A program made the position numbers and the translations under genes. A stretch of 64,000 nucleotides of DNA from Bacteroidota bacterium (GTDB lineage Bacteria > Bacteroidota > Bacteroidia > Bacteroidales > Tenuifilaceae): contig JAKQKB010000076.1 of NCBI GenBank assembly GCA_029560875.1, positions 35,160 through 99,159 on the forward strand, written 5' to 3'. Shown here in pieces: positions 8,420 through 18,196 of the stretch. Position 1 is the stretch's first letter, and every line of letters starts with the position of its first letter. Under the pieces are notes generated by a model. That model ran no database searches. It was given only the letters and a program-made list of their open reading frames with translations, and was not told where the DNA came from.

Positions 8420-9763
8420 ATGAAAAAAGTATCATTGTTTATTTTAACAATAGGATTGGTTGTATTAATCAATTCTTCCTTTGCTCAAGTTACCGATAAG
8501 GTTGATTTTGAATCGTATTTTGTCGATAAAACAATGCGTTTGGACTATATCCACAGAGGTGATGTTTCAAGCGAGAAGTTTGAACTGGTTAGCGCGAAGC
8601 CCGAGGGCGTTTGGGCTGGCAAAACCTACCATTTAACAGACCCTTACCAGTTAGGGCTTTATTTCTATGAGGTTTACGATGCTGCAACAAATAAACTAAT
8701 ATTCTCACAGGGTTTTTGCAGTGTTTTTGGCGAGTGGCAAACAACCGCTGAGGCTAAGGAGAAAACCCTTCCGTTCAAGGAGTCAATTCGCATACCTTGG
8801 CCAAAAGCAAAGGTGAATATTGTGATGAAAAAACGCGATGCCAAGAACATTCTTCAACCAATATGGAATTTCGAAGTAGACCCAACTGGCTTTAATGCAG
8901 AGCAGAAACTTTCTGCTTTAAAAGTAAATCAGTTGGTGAATAGTGGCGATGTAAAATCAAAAGTTGATATTGTTATTCTGGGTGATGGTTATGCTGCCGA
9001 CGAGATGAGCATTTTCCGCGAGGATGCCAATAAATTTGTGGAGTATTTCTTTGCGGTTGACCCCTACAAAGCACGAAAAAATGACTTTAATGTTTGGTCT
9101 GTTGAGGTCGTTTCTCCTGAAAGTGGAATAGCAAATCCCAACAAGAATTTCTTTCCAAAAAATCCATTGGAAACAACTTACAATACCTTTGGAGTTGATA
9201 GGTATGTGCTTTCTAATAATGATTGGACAGTTAGGGATTATGCTGGCGCAGCCCCATACGATTTTATAGTGATTCTTCTGAATTCCAATAAGTACGGTGG
9301 TGGTGGAATTTATAATCTTTACATCACAGCCGCTGCGCGTTCCGATTTTAACGACTACGTTTTTGTTCACGAAATGGGCCACCACATTGCCGGCTTAGCC
9401 GATGAATACTATCAAAGCCACGTGGCGTACGACCCAGCAAATACAAGTGTGGAGCCATGGGAGTTTAATGTTACCGCATTGCTAAATCCAGAAAATTTAA
9501 AGTGGAAAGATATTGTTACATTTGGTATTCCAATTCCAACACCTTGGAATAAGGCAGAGTATGAGAAAAAGGATTCAAACAAAACAAAAGTGCTAGAAAA
9601 TGACCCTTATGCAGGAAAAGTTGGAGCATTTGAAGGGGCTAATTACCTTAGCAATGGAATGTACCGCTCCGAGGTGGATTGTATCATGTTCTCAAAATCG
9701 TTGCGATTCTGCAGAGTTTGTGAACGCGGGTTGAATCAGGTGATAGATTTATACTGTAAGTAG
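8420..9763 (+). CDS. Secreted M64-family metallopeptidase (IgA peptidase-like)
   Basis: A 447-residue protein with a signal peptide (residues 1-22, ending SSFAQ), an N-terminal beta-rich domain (about 25-165) and a catalytic domain beginning at VDIVILGDGYAADEM. The zinc site is HEMGHHIAGLADEYY at about residues 316-330, the M64 signature with two His ligands and a nearby Asp. Later blocks such as GANYLSNGMYRSEVDCIM also fit M64. The founding member cleaves IgA, but most members in free-living Bacteroidota are general exported peptidases, so no virulence role is claimed. A hairpin with a T-run follows the stop. Confidence 0.93.
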   Translation: MKKVSLFILTIGLVVLINSSFAQVTDKVDFESYFVDKTMRLDYIHRGDVSSEKFELVSAKPEGVWAGKTYHLTDPYQLGLYFYEVYDAATNKLIFSQGFCSVFGEWQTTAEAKEKTLPFKESIRIPWPKAKVNIVMKKRDAKNILQPIWNFEVDPTGFNAEQKLSALKVNQLVNSGDVKSKVDIVILGDGYAADEMSIFREDANKFVEYFFAVDPYKARKNDFNVWSVEVVSPESGIANPNKNFFPKNPLETTYNTFGVDRYVLSNNDWTVRDYAGAAPYDFIVILLNSNKYGGGGIYNLYITAAARSDFNDYVFVHEMGHHIAGLADEYYQSHVAYDPANTSVEPWEFNVTALLNPENLKWKDIVTFGIPIPTPWNKAEYEKKDSNKTKVLENDPYAGKVGAFEGANYLSNGMYRSEVDCIMFSKSLRFCRVCERGLNQVIDLYCK

Positions 9764-9784
9764 TCCGATATTGTAAATAAAATT

Positions 9785-9818
9785 AGCCCTGGTAGAAATT
9801 GCTCTGTCAGGGCTTTTT
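9785..9818 (+). terminator. Rho-independent terminator after the M64 gene
   Basis: AGCCCTG (9785-9791) pairs with CAGGGCT (9808-9814) and is followed by TTTTTC. It lies 20 bases after the M64 stop and between two convergent genes. Confidence 0.75.
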
Positions 9819-12044
9819 CTATGAAATTTTTATTCCAAGGAAAGTAACATCATCAACCTGAACATTATTTCCTTTCCACTGAGTAAACGATTCTATTAGT
9901 TGGTCTTTTTGCTTACACATTGGTTGGTTTGCAATACTGCAAAGCAATGTTCTGAGCTCGGTGTAACGGAATTTCTTCCCATTTGGTCCCCCAAACTGGT
10001 CTGTGTAACCATCGGTAAATATGTATATCGTATCTCCTTCAAGTAGTTGTACACTATGGGTTGAGAATGGGCTTCTGTCCAGAACGTATCCAATGGATTG
10101 CTTATCGCACTTTATTTGGTAAAGTGTATGCTCATCCGAGTTATGTAAAATAATTGATGACGGTGCAGGAGCAGATGATTTGCGTAAAATATGTAAGTAG
10201 ATATTCGCCCCAGAAAATTTTAGTTCCTTTGTTTTTGGGTTGTAGTTACAGAATGCTATGTCCATTCCATCAAAAATTTCTGCCCCTTCGCGTTGTTCAA
10301 AGGAGTTGTGGAATAGCTCGTTAAGTTCGTTTAGTACATCACCCGGATGGGTTTCGCCCATTTCACTTACAATTTGGTTTAACCCAAAAGTACCAATAAT
10401 GCTCATAAAAGCACCTGGTGCGCCATGGCCAGTACAATCGGCAACCGCAAAAAGAATTTGTTCATTAACTGATTTTAGCCAGTAAAAGTCGCCACTAACC
10501 AATTCCTTTGGTAGGAATATAAGGAAGGATTCCTTGAAAAAATCTTCGGGTTGCTGGGCTGAGCGTAGTATGGCTTTTTGGATTCTGCGGGCGTAATTTA
10601 AACTATCTGTAATATCTCTGGTTCTGTTTTCCAGAAGATTTTTTTGTTTTTCTATTTCTGTTTTTTGGTTTGTAAGTAGGGCATTTGCTTTTTTCTTTAT
10701 TCTGTATTCTCTAATTGCAAATGCAATAACACCAAATGAAAGGGCAAGGATTATAACGAGTAACCGAACCTTTAATTTTTGCTGTTTCAGTTTTTCGTTG
10801 TTGCGAATAAGAAGTTCATTCTGATTGAAGATTTCTTTTTCCTTGATTCTTATGGTGGCTTGGTTCTCAAGTCGGTTTGCTTCGCTTATCTTTTGTAAGT
10901 TAAATAGGCTATCCGTTATGTTTACATATCTATTTAAATTGCTATAAGCCTGATTTTGTTGACCACTTAAACCGTAAATTTTTGCTAATCCTTTATATGC
11001 CTGACGTGTAAAATTATTGAGATTTCCTTCTCTTGCAATCCTTACGCATTGGTTATACGAATCAATAGCCTTTAAATTATTTCCAGATTCTTTGTAGGCA
11101 TTGCCAAGGTTAAAAAGGGTGGTGGCTAACCCGAATTTATCGTTAATGTTTGTTTGCTCTCGGGTTACACTATTAAAAGTTTCAATGGCCGAGGTGAACT
11201 TTCTGTTTTTTAGTAAAACTTGCCCGTTTAATGTTTTTGCACGCAAGTGGAATTTTTTACTAATTGGTTGAAGTATCAAACTGGCTCTTTTAAGGTGACT
11301 TTGAGCTTCAAATAACTTTTCCTTCTGTAACTCAAGCGTTACAAGACTTAAGTAAGCCAAACCTATATTTAGCGAATCGTTTGCAGAGCTCAAGAGTGCA
11401 ATTGATTTTTCAATGTACGATTGTGCTGTAGTATAGTTTCCAAGTTCGGTATGAACAACCCCTTGCGCTCTATGTATTTTAGCCAGACTAAGCGAGTCTC
11501 CAGTATTTTTAAAAAATTCAATGGCCGTAAGGTTTATTTCCATTGAATTTGATAAACGCCCCAAGTATTCCTCTGCATTTGCAATTGCAAGTAAATACCA
11601 GGTAATTTTTGATGTATCCTTTATTGCCTCGCTAAGTCTATATCCATTATATAGGTATTCTGTTGATTCCCAAATAAGGTCTTTCGCGAAATGTATCTCA
11701 CTCAGCAAATGGTATACTATCTCGGTTTGCTGTTCTCTGCCTACTTCATTCGCAACCATTAATGCCTGGTTGGCATAGATTAGTGCGTTCTCTAAATCAT
11801 TACTGTTGTAGTAAAGTCTTGCTTTTAAAGTAAGAGCATCTACTAAACCCGACCTATTTCCAGATGCCTCAAGTTGAAGTATTTTATTATTTATGCTATT
11901 AAGGGAGTCTTGATTTATACTAGGGGATTGATTTGCTGACGATTTTATAACATTAGACGTTTCTGCCCATAAGTATTTTGGAGCACAAATAATTGCCACA
12001 AATAGAAAAGTATACGATAGGATTTTAATAGTTCTATTCTGCAT
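9819..12044 (-). CDS. TPR-containing PP2C/SpoIIE-type serine/threonine phosphatase
   Basis: The protein has a signal sequence, a long TPR region (about residues 40-370, e.g. ATTLFNLGNAYKESGNNLKA), a coiled coil, one TM helix (KVRLLVIILALSFGVIAFAI, near 430), a second short coiled coil and a C-terminal SpoIIE phosphatase domain. Phosphatase motifs are LVSGDFYWL, ADCTGHGAPGAFM and IYIFTDGYTDQFGG, whose Asp residues bind the metals. The open frame begins at 12068, but I prefer the ninth residue's ATG at 12044 because GGAGTT precedes it at normal spacing and the signal peptide then starts MQNRTIKILS. It probably senses something through periplasmic TPRs and acts on a cytoplasmic phosphoprotein, perhaps an anti-sigma antagonist. 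Substrate unknown. Confidence 0.9.
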   Translation of the reverse strand: MQNRTIKILSYTFLFVAIICAPKYLWAETSNVIKSSANQSPSINQDSLNSINNKILQLEASGNRSGLVDALTLKARLYYNSNDLENALIYANQALMVANEVGREQQTEIVYHLLSEIHFAKDLIWESTEYLYNGYRLSEAIKDTSKITWYLLAIANAEEYLGRLSNSMEINLTAIEFFKNTGDSLSLAKIHRAQGVVHTELGNYTTAQSYIEKSIALLSSANDSLNIGLAYLSLVTLELQKEKLFEAQSHLKRASLILQPISKKFHLRAKTLNGQVLLKNRKFTSAIETFNSVTREQTNINDKFGLATTLFNLGNAYKESGNNLKAIDSYNQCVRIAREGNLNNFTRQAYKGLAKIYGLSGQQNQAYSNLNRYVNITDSLFNLQKISEANRLENQATIRIKEKEIFNQNELLIRNNEKLKQQKLKVRLLVIILALSFGVIAFAIREYRIKKKANALLTNQKTEIEKQKNLLENRTRDITDSLNYARRIQKAILRSAQQPEDFFKESFLIFLPKELVSGDFYWLKSVNEQILFAVADCTGHGAPGAFMSIIGTFGLNQIVSEMGETHPGDVLNELNELFHNSFEQREGAEIFDGMDIAFCNYNPKTKELKFSGANIYLHILRKSSAPAPSSIILHNSDEHTLYQIKCDKQSIGYVLDRSPFSTHSVQLLEGDTIYIFTDGYTDQFGGPNGKKFRYTELRTLLCSIANQPMCKQKDQLIESFTQWKGNNVQVDDVTFLGIKIS

Positions 12045-12107
12045 AACAACTCCAAGTAAAAGGGTCAATAATTGTTTTAAATATTTAGCAATTACAATAT
12101 TACTAAA

Positions 12108-14078
12108 TTAACTTTGAACTAGTACCTGATTTAACAAATATAATAAAGCATCGGCTGATATTGGTTTTGCCAAGTAATAATCGCATCCAGCATCAAGGGC
12201 TTTAGCCCTTTCGTCGGCAAGCGCATAGGCTGTTTGAGCAATTACTGGAACGGCTGGTTTTATCTTTTTTATTCTTTGTGTGGCCTCAAATCCATCCATC
12301 TCTGGGAGTTGTATGTCCATTAGAATTATATCAATATTGGCTTTATGTGAAATACAATCCACCGCTTCCTTCCCATTAAGTGCTCTAATAATCTTTAATC
12401 CTGTTGGTTTTAGCAATTCTTGTAAATAAATAAAGTTAGCTTCGTTATCCTCAACAATTAATGCGGTTTTGCCTAAATATGATTTTGATAAATTACTTGG
12501 AACTATTTTTTCTAATGGCTGTTTGTTACCTAAATCTGGAATAATTAGAGGTAGTGTAAACATAAACTTGGAACCAATATTAGGGGTTGATTCAACCCAA
12601 ATACGTCCGCCCATTAATTCTACTAATTTTTTTGTTATGGCTAATCCCAGCCCTGTGCCCCCAAATTGGCGAGTGGCAGAATCGTCGGCTTGACGGAACC
12701 TGTCGAAAATTATTTGTTGCTGCTCGGGGGAGATTCCTATACCGCTATCCTTAACGTAAAACTGAATGGTTGCATTGTTCGGGATTTCATATCCAAACTC
12801 AATACTACCTGCAAATGTGAACTTAAGTGCATTGCTCAAAAGGTTAAGCAGTACTTGCTTTAAGCGGAAACTATCGCAAAGTAGCCACTGAGGATTTCCG
12901 TCCCTGTTGCTCTGTCTTACTATTTGAATATCGTCTTTCTTGAGTCGTTTTTTTTCAGATATGCATGTGTGCTGAAGTTCGTTTAGTAGCTCATCAATAT
13001 TCGATGTGCTTCGCTTCATTTTTAGCTGTCCTGCTTCAATCTTCGCTAAATCAATAATATCGTCAACTAAATTTAAGAGTAGTTTGCCGTTATTAACAAT
13101 ATGCTGTGTGTATACCTCTCGTTTTTCAGTTTGAATGTTTTTGCGAGATATTAGTTCCGAAAACCCCAGAATTGCGTTCATTGGGGTTCGGATTTCGTGG
13201 CTCATATTGGCCAAAAATGCCGATTTTAAGGTATCCGATTCAACAGCTTTTTCTTTTGCAAGTAGAAGTTCTGCTTCGTTTTCCTTTCTTTGAATACTAG
13301 TTGCAATTTGAGTTGAAATGAATTTTAAAACATCCAAATCTTCTTGATTGAAAGCATTAATGTTCTGATAATTTTGAACTACAATAACGCCAATTATATC
13401 ATTTTTTATTTTAAGCGGAACGCCCATCCAGCATAGCGCATCAGGGCCATAAAATTCTAGGTTGTGTTTCTTTTGTATTCGCTTTATCTGCTTTTGATTA
13501 AGAATAACTGCTTTCCCTGTTTTAGCAACTAGTAGTGCAAATGTATTTCCTTTAGGGTACAGCTCTTTAATGTTGTGTGAATCTGAAAGATATGCGAGAT
13601 TTAGACTTAATCGAAATTTATCAAAAAGAACGATGTAGAGGTTATTCGCATCAAAAAGGTTGTTCAGTTCATCCTGAATTGTTCTGTAAAAGTGTGTGAG
13701 ATTTTTTGATTCTGACTCGAATTGAGAGATATTGAGCAGAAGTTTATTTATCCGTTCCTGCCTGAATTCTGTTGTTATATCCTTAAACCAAACAATGTAT
13801 TTCTCATTTTTTTGTGAATCAATATTTTTTACAACAACTTTAAACCTAAAGGATTGGTTGTTTGAGTGATGTGTAAATTCAAAATCGTTTAATCGGGCAA
13901 TGCTCCGCCGTTTAATGCTTGGAAAAATTCCTCGAATTTTTGTCCCTTCCGCACATTGATTATTGGTTATGTTTTTAAGTTGATTTGTACAACGGATTAC
14001 AATTCCCTTTGCGTTTACAGTAATACCATAATCTGGAATACTTTCAAATACACCATTATGATTTTCTTCAACTTGCAT
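12108..14078 (-). CDS. Soluble hybrid histidine kinase (PAS-GAF-HisKA-HATPase-REC)
   Basis: The 656-residue protein has no TM segment. In order: a PAS-like domain (about 10-125), a GAF domain (about 130-275), HisKA with His294 in NMSHEIRTPMNAI, an HATPase domain with DSGIGIS and FGGTGLGLAITKKL (about 395-515), and a receiver domain with VEDNEANFIYLQ and Asp588 in LMDIQLPEMDG, ending in a KPISAD lysine motif. All catalytic residues are present, so autophosphorylation and internal phosphotransfer are expected. It senses a cytoplasmic signal through PAS/GAF. No output regulator is encoded beside it, so the next partner (an Hpt protein or separate regulator) must be elsewhere. Confidence 0.95.
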   Translation of the reverse strand: MQVEENHNGVFESIPDYGITVNAKGIVIRCTNQLKNITNNQCAEGTKIRGIFPSIKRRSIARLNDFEFTHHSNNQSFRFKVVVKNIDSQKNEKYIVWFKDITTEFRQERINKLLLNISQFESESKNLTHFYRTIQDELNNLFDANNLYIVLFDKFRLSLNLAYLSDSHNIKELYPKGNTFALLVAKTGKAVILNQKQIKRIQKKHNLEFYGPDALCWMGVPLKIKNDIIGVIVVQNYQNINAFNQEDLDVLKFISTQIATSIQRKENEAELLLAKEKAVESDTLKSAFLANMSHEIRTPMNAILGFSELISRKNIQTEKREVYTQHIVNNGKLLLNLVDDIIDLAKIEAGQLKMKRSTSNIDELLNELQHTCISEKKRLKKDDIQIVRQSNRDGNPQWLLCDSFRLKQVLLNLLSNALKFTFAGSIEFGYEIPNNATIQFYVKDSGIGISPEQQQIIFDRFRQADDSATRQFGGTGLGLAITKKLVELMGGRIWVESTPNIGSKFMFTLPLIIPDLGNKQPLEKIVPSNLSKSYLGKTALIVEDNEANFIYLQELLKPTGLKIIRALNGKEAVDCISHKANIDIILMDIQLPEMDGFEATQRIKKIKPAVPVIAQTAYALADERAKALDAGCDYYLAKPISADALLYLLNQVLVQS

Positions 14079-14168
14079 CCAATATCAATTTAAATTGTAT
14101 AGCTCTATAAATATAGCATTTATTTGTGAATTGGATTTGAATAGAATAGTGTATCGAAATTAAAAATA

Positions 14169-14936
14169 TTATAGAATTTCGAATCTATCCGCATCCAAAT
14201 GAACAGGAAAACTCTCGCGGATTTTTTTAAGATTATCCAGAGATAATGTTGCAGTTATTATTTCGTCCCGATTTGGGTTTGCAATTGCAATAGGTTGACC
14301 CAGCGGGTCAATTATCTGGGAATCGCCAAAATGCTTAACACCATTGCCATCGTCACCGACTCTATTGCAAGCGGCTACGTAGCACTGATTTTCAATTGCT
14401 CGGGCAACTAGCAATGAGTTCCATGCATATCGCCTGCGTTCTGGAAAGTTTGCAACAAGGAGTATTAAATCGTAATCGTTTCTATTTCGGCTCCATACTG
14501 GGAAACGTAAATCGTAACATACGAGTAGCAGAATTCTCCACCCCATATAGTTAACCACAACTCTTTTGTTTCCAGCGCTGTAGTTTTTATCTTCGCCGGC
14601 CATTCTAAACAGGTGCCTTTTGTCGTAGTAAACTATATCGCCATTGGGATATGCAAAAATCATTCGGTTAAAATAATTACTGTTTTCTTTCGCAATGTAG
14701 CTTCCCGTTAGGGCTATGCTATTCTCAGTGGCCATTTTGCTCATCCATGCTGATGTTTCGCCAGGGTATAAATCGGCAAATCCTTGTGGGTTCATGCTAA
14801 AACCAGTTGTAAACATCTCAGGCAGTAGAATTAAATCGGAGTTGTGTGCAACTTCTTTTATCTTTTTTTCAAAGTTGATTTTATTGGCATTTGGATTTTC
14901 CCATTCAAGCCCAGATTGTATTATAGTTACCCGCAT
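14169..14936 (-). CDS. Omega-amidase-like carbon-nitrogen hydrolase (YafV group)
   Basis: A 255-residue nitrilase-superfamily enzyme. The catalytic triad is visible: Glu in LLPEMFTTGF (about residue 39), Lys in YDKRHLF (about 105) and Cys140 in LVCYDLRFPVWSRN. The CYDLRFPVW motif marks the YafV/Nit2-like group, which hydrolyses alpha-ketoglutaramate or alpha-ketosuccinamate, repair-type products of glutamine and asparagine transamination. Length is typical. It lies 24 bases after the class IV aminotransferase gene on the same strand, so the pair may be cotranscribed and may link transamination to amide hydrolysis, though the aminotransferase substrate is not known. Confidence 0.88.
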   Translation of the reverse strand: MRVTIIQSGLEWENPNANKINFEKKIKEVAHNSDLILLPEMFTTGFSMNPQGFADLYPGETSAWMSKMATENSIALTGSYIAKENSNYFNRMIFAYPNGDIVYYDKRHLFRMAGEDKNYSAGNKRVVVNYMGWRILLLVCYDLRFPVWSRNRNDYDLILLVANFPERRRYAWNSLLVARAIENQCYVAACNRVGDDGNGVKHFGDSQIIDPLGQPIAIANPNRDEIITATLSLDNLKKIRESFPVHLDADRFEIL

Positions 14937-14960
14937 TTTGTTTACAGTTTATTTGCAATT

Positions 14961-15800
14961 TTATACCAATTTCCAGCGGTTTATTTCATTTTGCACAAGC
15001 GTATCGTACTCTGTGCTAATCTGTTTGATTAAATCGATATTGACGTTTAATTCAATGTCATCAATTTTATTAATTGCAAGTACTCCTGGCGATGTTCCAG
15101 TTATAAAGGCGCCATCAATTTCAGTGAGTTGCTTTTCGTTCAAGCATTGCTGTGCAATATCAATGTTTAATTTTTTGCAGATATCTATTACCTTAAGGCG
15201 AGTGATTCCTCCTAGCACCAAATTTAGAGGTGCTGTGTAAAGTTTTTTGTTAGCAACAAAAAATACATTGGAGCGGCTACCCTCGGTTATCTGCCCTGTC
15301 TCGTTTATCATTAAAACCTCGTAGCATAGGTTGTTTGCAATTACCTTATCGGCATAGGTTCTAAGGGTTTTATTTTCGGCTTTAACCTCAGGGTTATTTC
15401 TAGTTGCCGAAATTGTTTTTACATAAACACCATTTATCTTATCGTCTGTGCTAGGGTATTTTGAAGGAATAAAGAATACCGTTATGTTTGGCTGTGCGTT
15501 TTCAGCCTTATAGGATGCTATTAACTTGATGTTTTGCTGTTCAACAGGGTTTATATGTAAAAGTTCTTTTATAGATTTTCTGAGTGAATTTAAATCGATA
15601 GTTTTAAATTTGCTGAGTTCAATGGATTGCCTCATTCTACTTAAATGCTCATCCAGAAAAATAGGGGCAGAGTCACTAATTTTAATTACTTCGTAAATTA
15701 CCTTCTCTCCACTTATAATATTATCGTTAAATTCCGAAATGGTTTTTAACCTTCCATTGTGAAGAAAATATTGTGGGTTTGAATTAACCAATTTGCTCAT
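14961..15800 (-). CDS. Class IV aminotransferase (BCAT/DAAT/ADCL-like)
   Basis: A 279-residue PLP enzyme of fold type IV. Visible motifs include HLSRM (about residue 50), a Lys in RTYADKVIANN (about 147) as the Schiff-base lysine, and INETGQITEGSRSNVFFV with the Glu that contacts the PLP ring nitrogen. TGTSPGV near residue 240 binds the phosphate. The family covers branched-chain and D-amino-acid transaminases and 4-amino-4-deoxychorismate lyase. Sequence alone does not separate these here, and neither a pabA nor a pabB neighbour is present. The downstream omega-amidase gene, 24 bases away, makes an amino-acid role reasonable. Confidence 0.83.
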   Translation of the reverse strand: MSKLVNSNPQYFLHNGRLKTISEFNDNIISGEKVIYEVIKISDSAPIFLDEHLSRMRQSIELSKFKTIDLNSLRKSIKELLHINPVEQQNIKLIASYKAENAQPNITVFFIPSKYPSTDDKINGVYVKTISATRNNPEVKAENKTLRTYADKVIANNLCYEVLMINETGQITEGSRSNVFFVANKKLYTAPLNLVLGGITRLKVIDICKKLNIDIAQQCLNEKQLTEIDGAFITGTSPGVLAINKIDDIELNVNIDLIKQISTEYDTLVQNEINRWKLV

Positions 15801-15874
15801 TTTTTTGAAAAAAGTAATCGTGCAAATTTAGTAATCATTTGCAGTTTGATATTGATTTTAATCCTTTGGAACAA

Positions 15875-17029
15875 TTACTTTTTTACAATTTTATTCTTAT
15901 AATAATCGTCTAGAATGCTTTCGATTAATGGAGTGTAGAATGTATTGAAGAATTCTGTTTTTTCCGTTTTCTTCTGTAGCAACTTGTTCCAGAATTTGCC
16001 ATAGGCAATTTTGGATGTTGAGGTTTTAACAGGGTTCTCGGCAAAATCGCCAGCAAAATAGAAGGTTGGTTCATTTTCGGATGCTTGAATTATAGCAGGA
16101 AAACTTGCATTAAGACCAAGTTTGTTGAGTTGTTCTTTACCTTTTTCGGTTAAATCGAGATTGAAATTTGCATGAACAGTTGCTGTAACGCTTGGAACAA
16201 TAAATTCGAACCAGCAAGGGTATAGTGTTTTCTTTGGAAGTTTAAATTGCTTTTCGCCGCTAGCAGTAGCTTCAATAATAGGGGTTAAGGTTTTTAGCGA
16301 TTCCTCCAGTTCTAAAACATCAATTAAACCATCGTTGCTAATAAGAATAATTCCTTTACTCTGCTTTGGCCAAGGTTTTAGGTGTTGCGATTCATATAGT
16401 TTAGGAATCCATTCTGCAGGCCCGTATGGTTTTTCAGGGTCTAGTGTGTTAAAAACCCGTCCACACCAGCCTGTCCACATAAGATTGAATAGTTGTTCTG
16501 TTTTACTTCGGATTAGCGCATTGGTGGGGGTGCTGAACATATTGTATTCGCCAATTATTAACTTACCGCTCTCCTTCATTTTTTTTAGGAGCAAAAAGTC
16601 GTTTTGGTTTAATCCGCCGTACACTTTTGACGAGTGAATAGGCTGTGTAATATTTTTGTACCACTCAAAAGAGTAAACACCATAACAATCGGTATAATAG
16701 GCCGCATCGTAAGCGGCGGCATAAGCATCAACCTCATTAATACGAATAGCCTTAAAATCAAAAATCTCGTTTTCTAAATCAATCGGAAAGAACCCCCAGT
16801 AGTCTCTGGAAACGGAGTATGGTTCGCCATCGGGGCCAACATATCGGTTCTGATTTAACAACCAAACAAATGCCTTATGCTCAGGCCTATCTGAACGGAT
16901 TACTGTTTTATCGAGTATGTAAATGTTGAGTTTTTTCTTAGGTTGAAATTTCCAAACAAAGAAAAGGGAAACAATGAGAAGTAAAACCAATATCAAAAGG
17001 ATTGATACTTTTTTAATCAGTTTTTTCAT
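15875..17029 (-). CDS. Membrane-anchored or secreted protein of unknown function
   Basis: A 384-residue protein with a basic N terminus and one strong hydrophobic helix (about residues 8-27), followed by a large soluble region rich in aromatic residues (for example DAAYYTDCYGVYSFEW and TGWCGRVF). The later part looks like an alternating sheet-and-helix fold, but I recognise no family or catalytic motif. It is probably exposed on the periplasmic side, held by the N-terminal helix. The gap of 158 bases before the next gene contains no obvious terminator. I do not assign a function. Confidence 0.75.
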   Translation of the reverse strand: MKKLIKKVSILLILVLLLIVSLFFVWKFQPKKKLNIYILDKTVIRSDRPEHKAFVWLLNQNRYVGPDGEPYSVSRDYWGFFPIDLENEIFDFKAIRINEVDAYAAAYDAAYYTDCYGVYSFEWYKNITQPIHSSKVYGGLNQNDFLLLKKMKESGKLIIGEYNMFSTPTNALIRSKTEQLFNLMWTGWCGRVFNTLDPEKPYGPAEWIPKLYESQHLKPWPKQSKGIILISNDGLIDVLELEESLKTLTPIIEATASGEKQFKLPKKTLYPCWFEFIVPSVTATVHANFNLDLTEKGKEQLNKLGLNASFPAIIQASENEPTFYFAGDFAENPVKTSTSKIAYGKFWNKLLQKKTEKTEFFNTFYTPLIESILDDYYKNKIVKK

Positions 17030-17187
17030 TTTATGAGGGGTTATCGGATTATTAACTAAATCAACCTTATAGGAGGGAAAAATACAAAAAAATATTAACT
17101 ATACCTTGTTTGCAAGGTAAATTTCTGGTAATGTTACTAAATTATAGTAAGACTTGTAGTGTATTGGGTGATTCTGGAATGCAAGTC

Positions 17188-18066
17188 TTAAAACCTTGCA
17201 AATACTCCGTTCGGCATTATTCTCCCATAATTATCTGGAACAACCAGTTCCCCTGATTCAATATTTTCCTTCTTAAAAATTGTATAGAGTAAACTTTTTG
17301 CAACATTGGACGAAAAGCCCATTGAGTAAAGGTTTAAAACAATGAAGAAATTGTTTTTATCTGAAATTTCATAACAAACTTTCAGTAACTCATTCACTGA
17401 TTTTTCAAGAATCCATTTCTCGCCACTGGGGCCACGTCCGTATGCTGGAGGGTCTAGAATTATTCCATTGTAGGTTTTTCCTCGTTTAGCTTCGCGGTTT
17501 GCGTATTTTAGAGCATCCTCAATAACCCAGCGGATGTTTGAGAGACCCGATAGATTCATATTCTCATTGGCCCAGGTAACTGTTGGCTTAACTGAATCAA
17601 CGTGGGTTACATCGGCACCTGCAGCGCAAGCCGCAAGCGATGCTCCTCCAGTATAGGCAAATAGGTTCAGTACGGTTGGCTTTTGTAAGTTAAAACTTTT
17701 AACTCGGTCGTAAATAAAATTCCAGTTCGATGCCTGTTCCGGAAAAATTCCAACGTGCTTAAATGCGGTTAGACCAAGTCGGAACTTCAACTTCATTTCC
17801 TTGTAGTTATACTCCACGTACCATTGCTTTAGAGCGTTGGGCTTGCTTTCCCAATCGCCTCGCTCTGCTTCGGCCACATAATTGCCCTGTTTGTATATGA
17901 ACGTTGAGTTGGCAAGTTTTTGCCACTCCTTTTGGGGTAGTGCCTTATCCCAAATTGCTTGGGGTTCGGGGCGTGCAACTACTTGATTTCCGAAACGTTC
18001 AAGTTTTTCGAAATTACCAGAGTCAATTAATTCGTAATCGGGCCAATTGGGTTGTAACTGGAGCAT
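17188..18066 (-). CDS. SAM-dependent RNA methyltransferase, RlmI/RlmK-like
   Basis: A 292-residue class I methyltransferase. The SAM-binding glycine motif is NLFAYTGGASLAACAAGADV (about residues 135-155), followed by VDSVKPTVTWANENM. Motif IV is ILDPPAYGRGPSGE, the DPPxxxR form found in rRNA m5C/m2G enzymes of the RlmI and RlmK type. There is no PUA domain at the N terminus, so it is shorter than RlmI. A likely role is methylation of a 23S rRNA base. The target nucleotide is not predictable. The gene stands alone. Confidence 0.85.
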   Translation of the reverse strand: MLQLQPNWPDYELIDSGNFEKLERFGNQVVARPEPQAIWDKALPQKEWQKLANSTFIYKQGNYVAEAERGDWESKPNALKQWYVEYNYKEMKLKFRLGLTAFKHVGIFPEQASNWNFIYDRVKSFNLQKPTVLNLFAYTGGASLAACAAGADVTHVDSVKPTVTWANENMNLSGLSNIRWVIEDALKYANREAKRGKTYNGIILDPPAYGRGPSGEKWILEKSVNELLKVCYEISDKNNFFIVLNLYSMGFSSNVAKSLLYTIFKKENIESGELVVPDNYGRIMPNGVFARF

Positions 18067-18196
18067 ATAAAATAAATTTTTGCAAAGGTAATGGTTTTAT
18101 TTTATAGTCCATATTCTATTGTCCATAGTCCATCAATAAAGGCAAATCTTAATTATCTATGAGCCCCTGTTAATAGTAAGGATTAAGTGTCTGGGT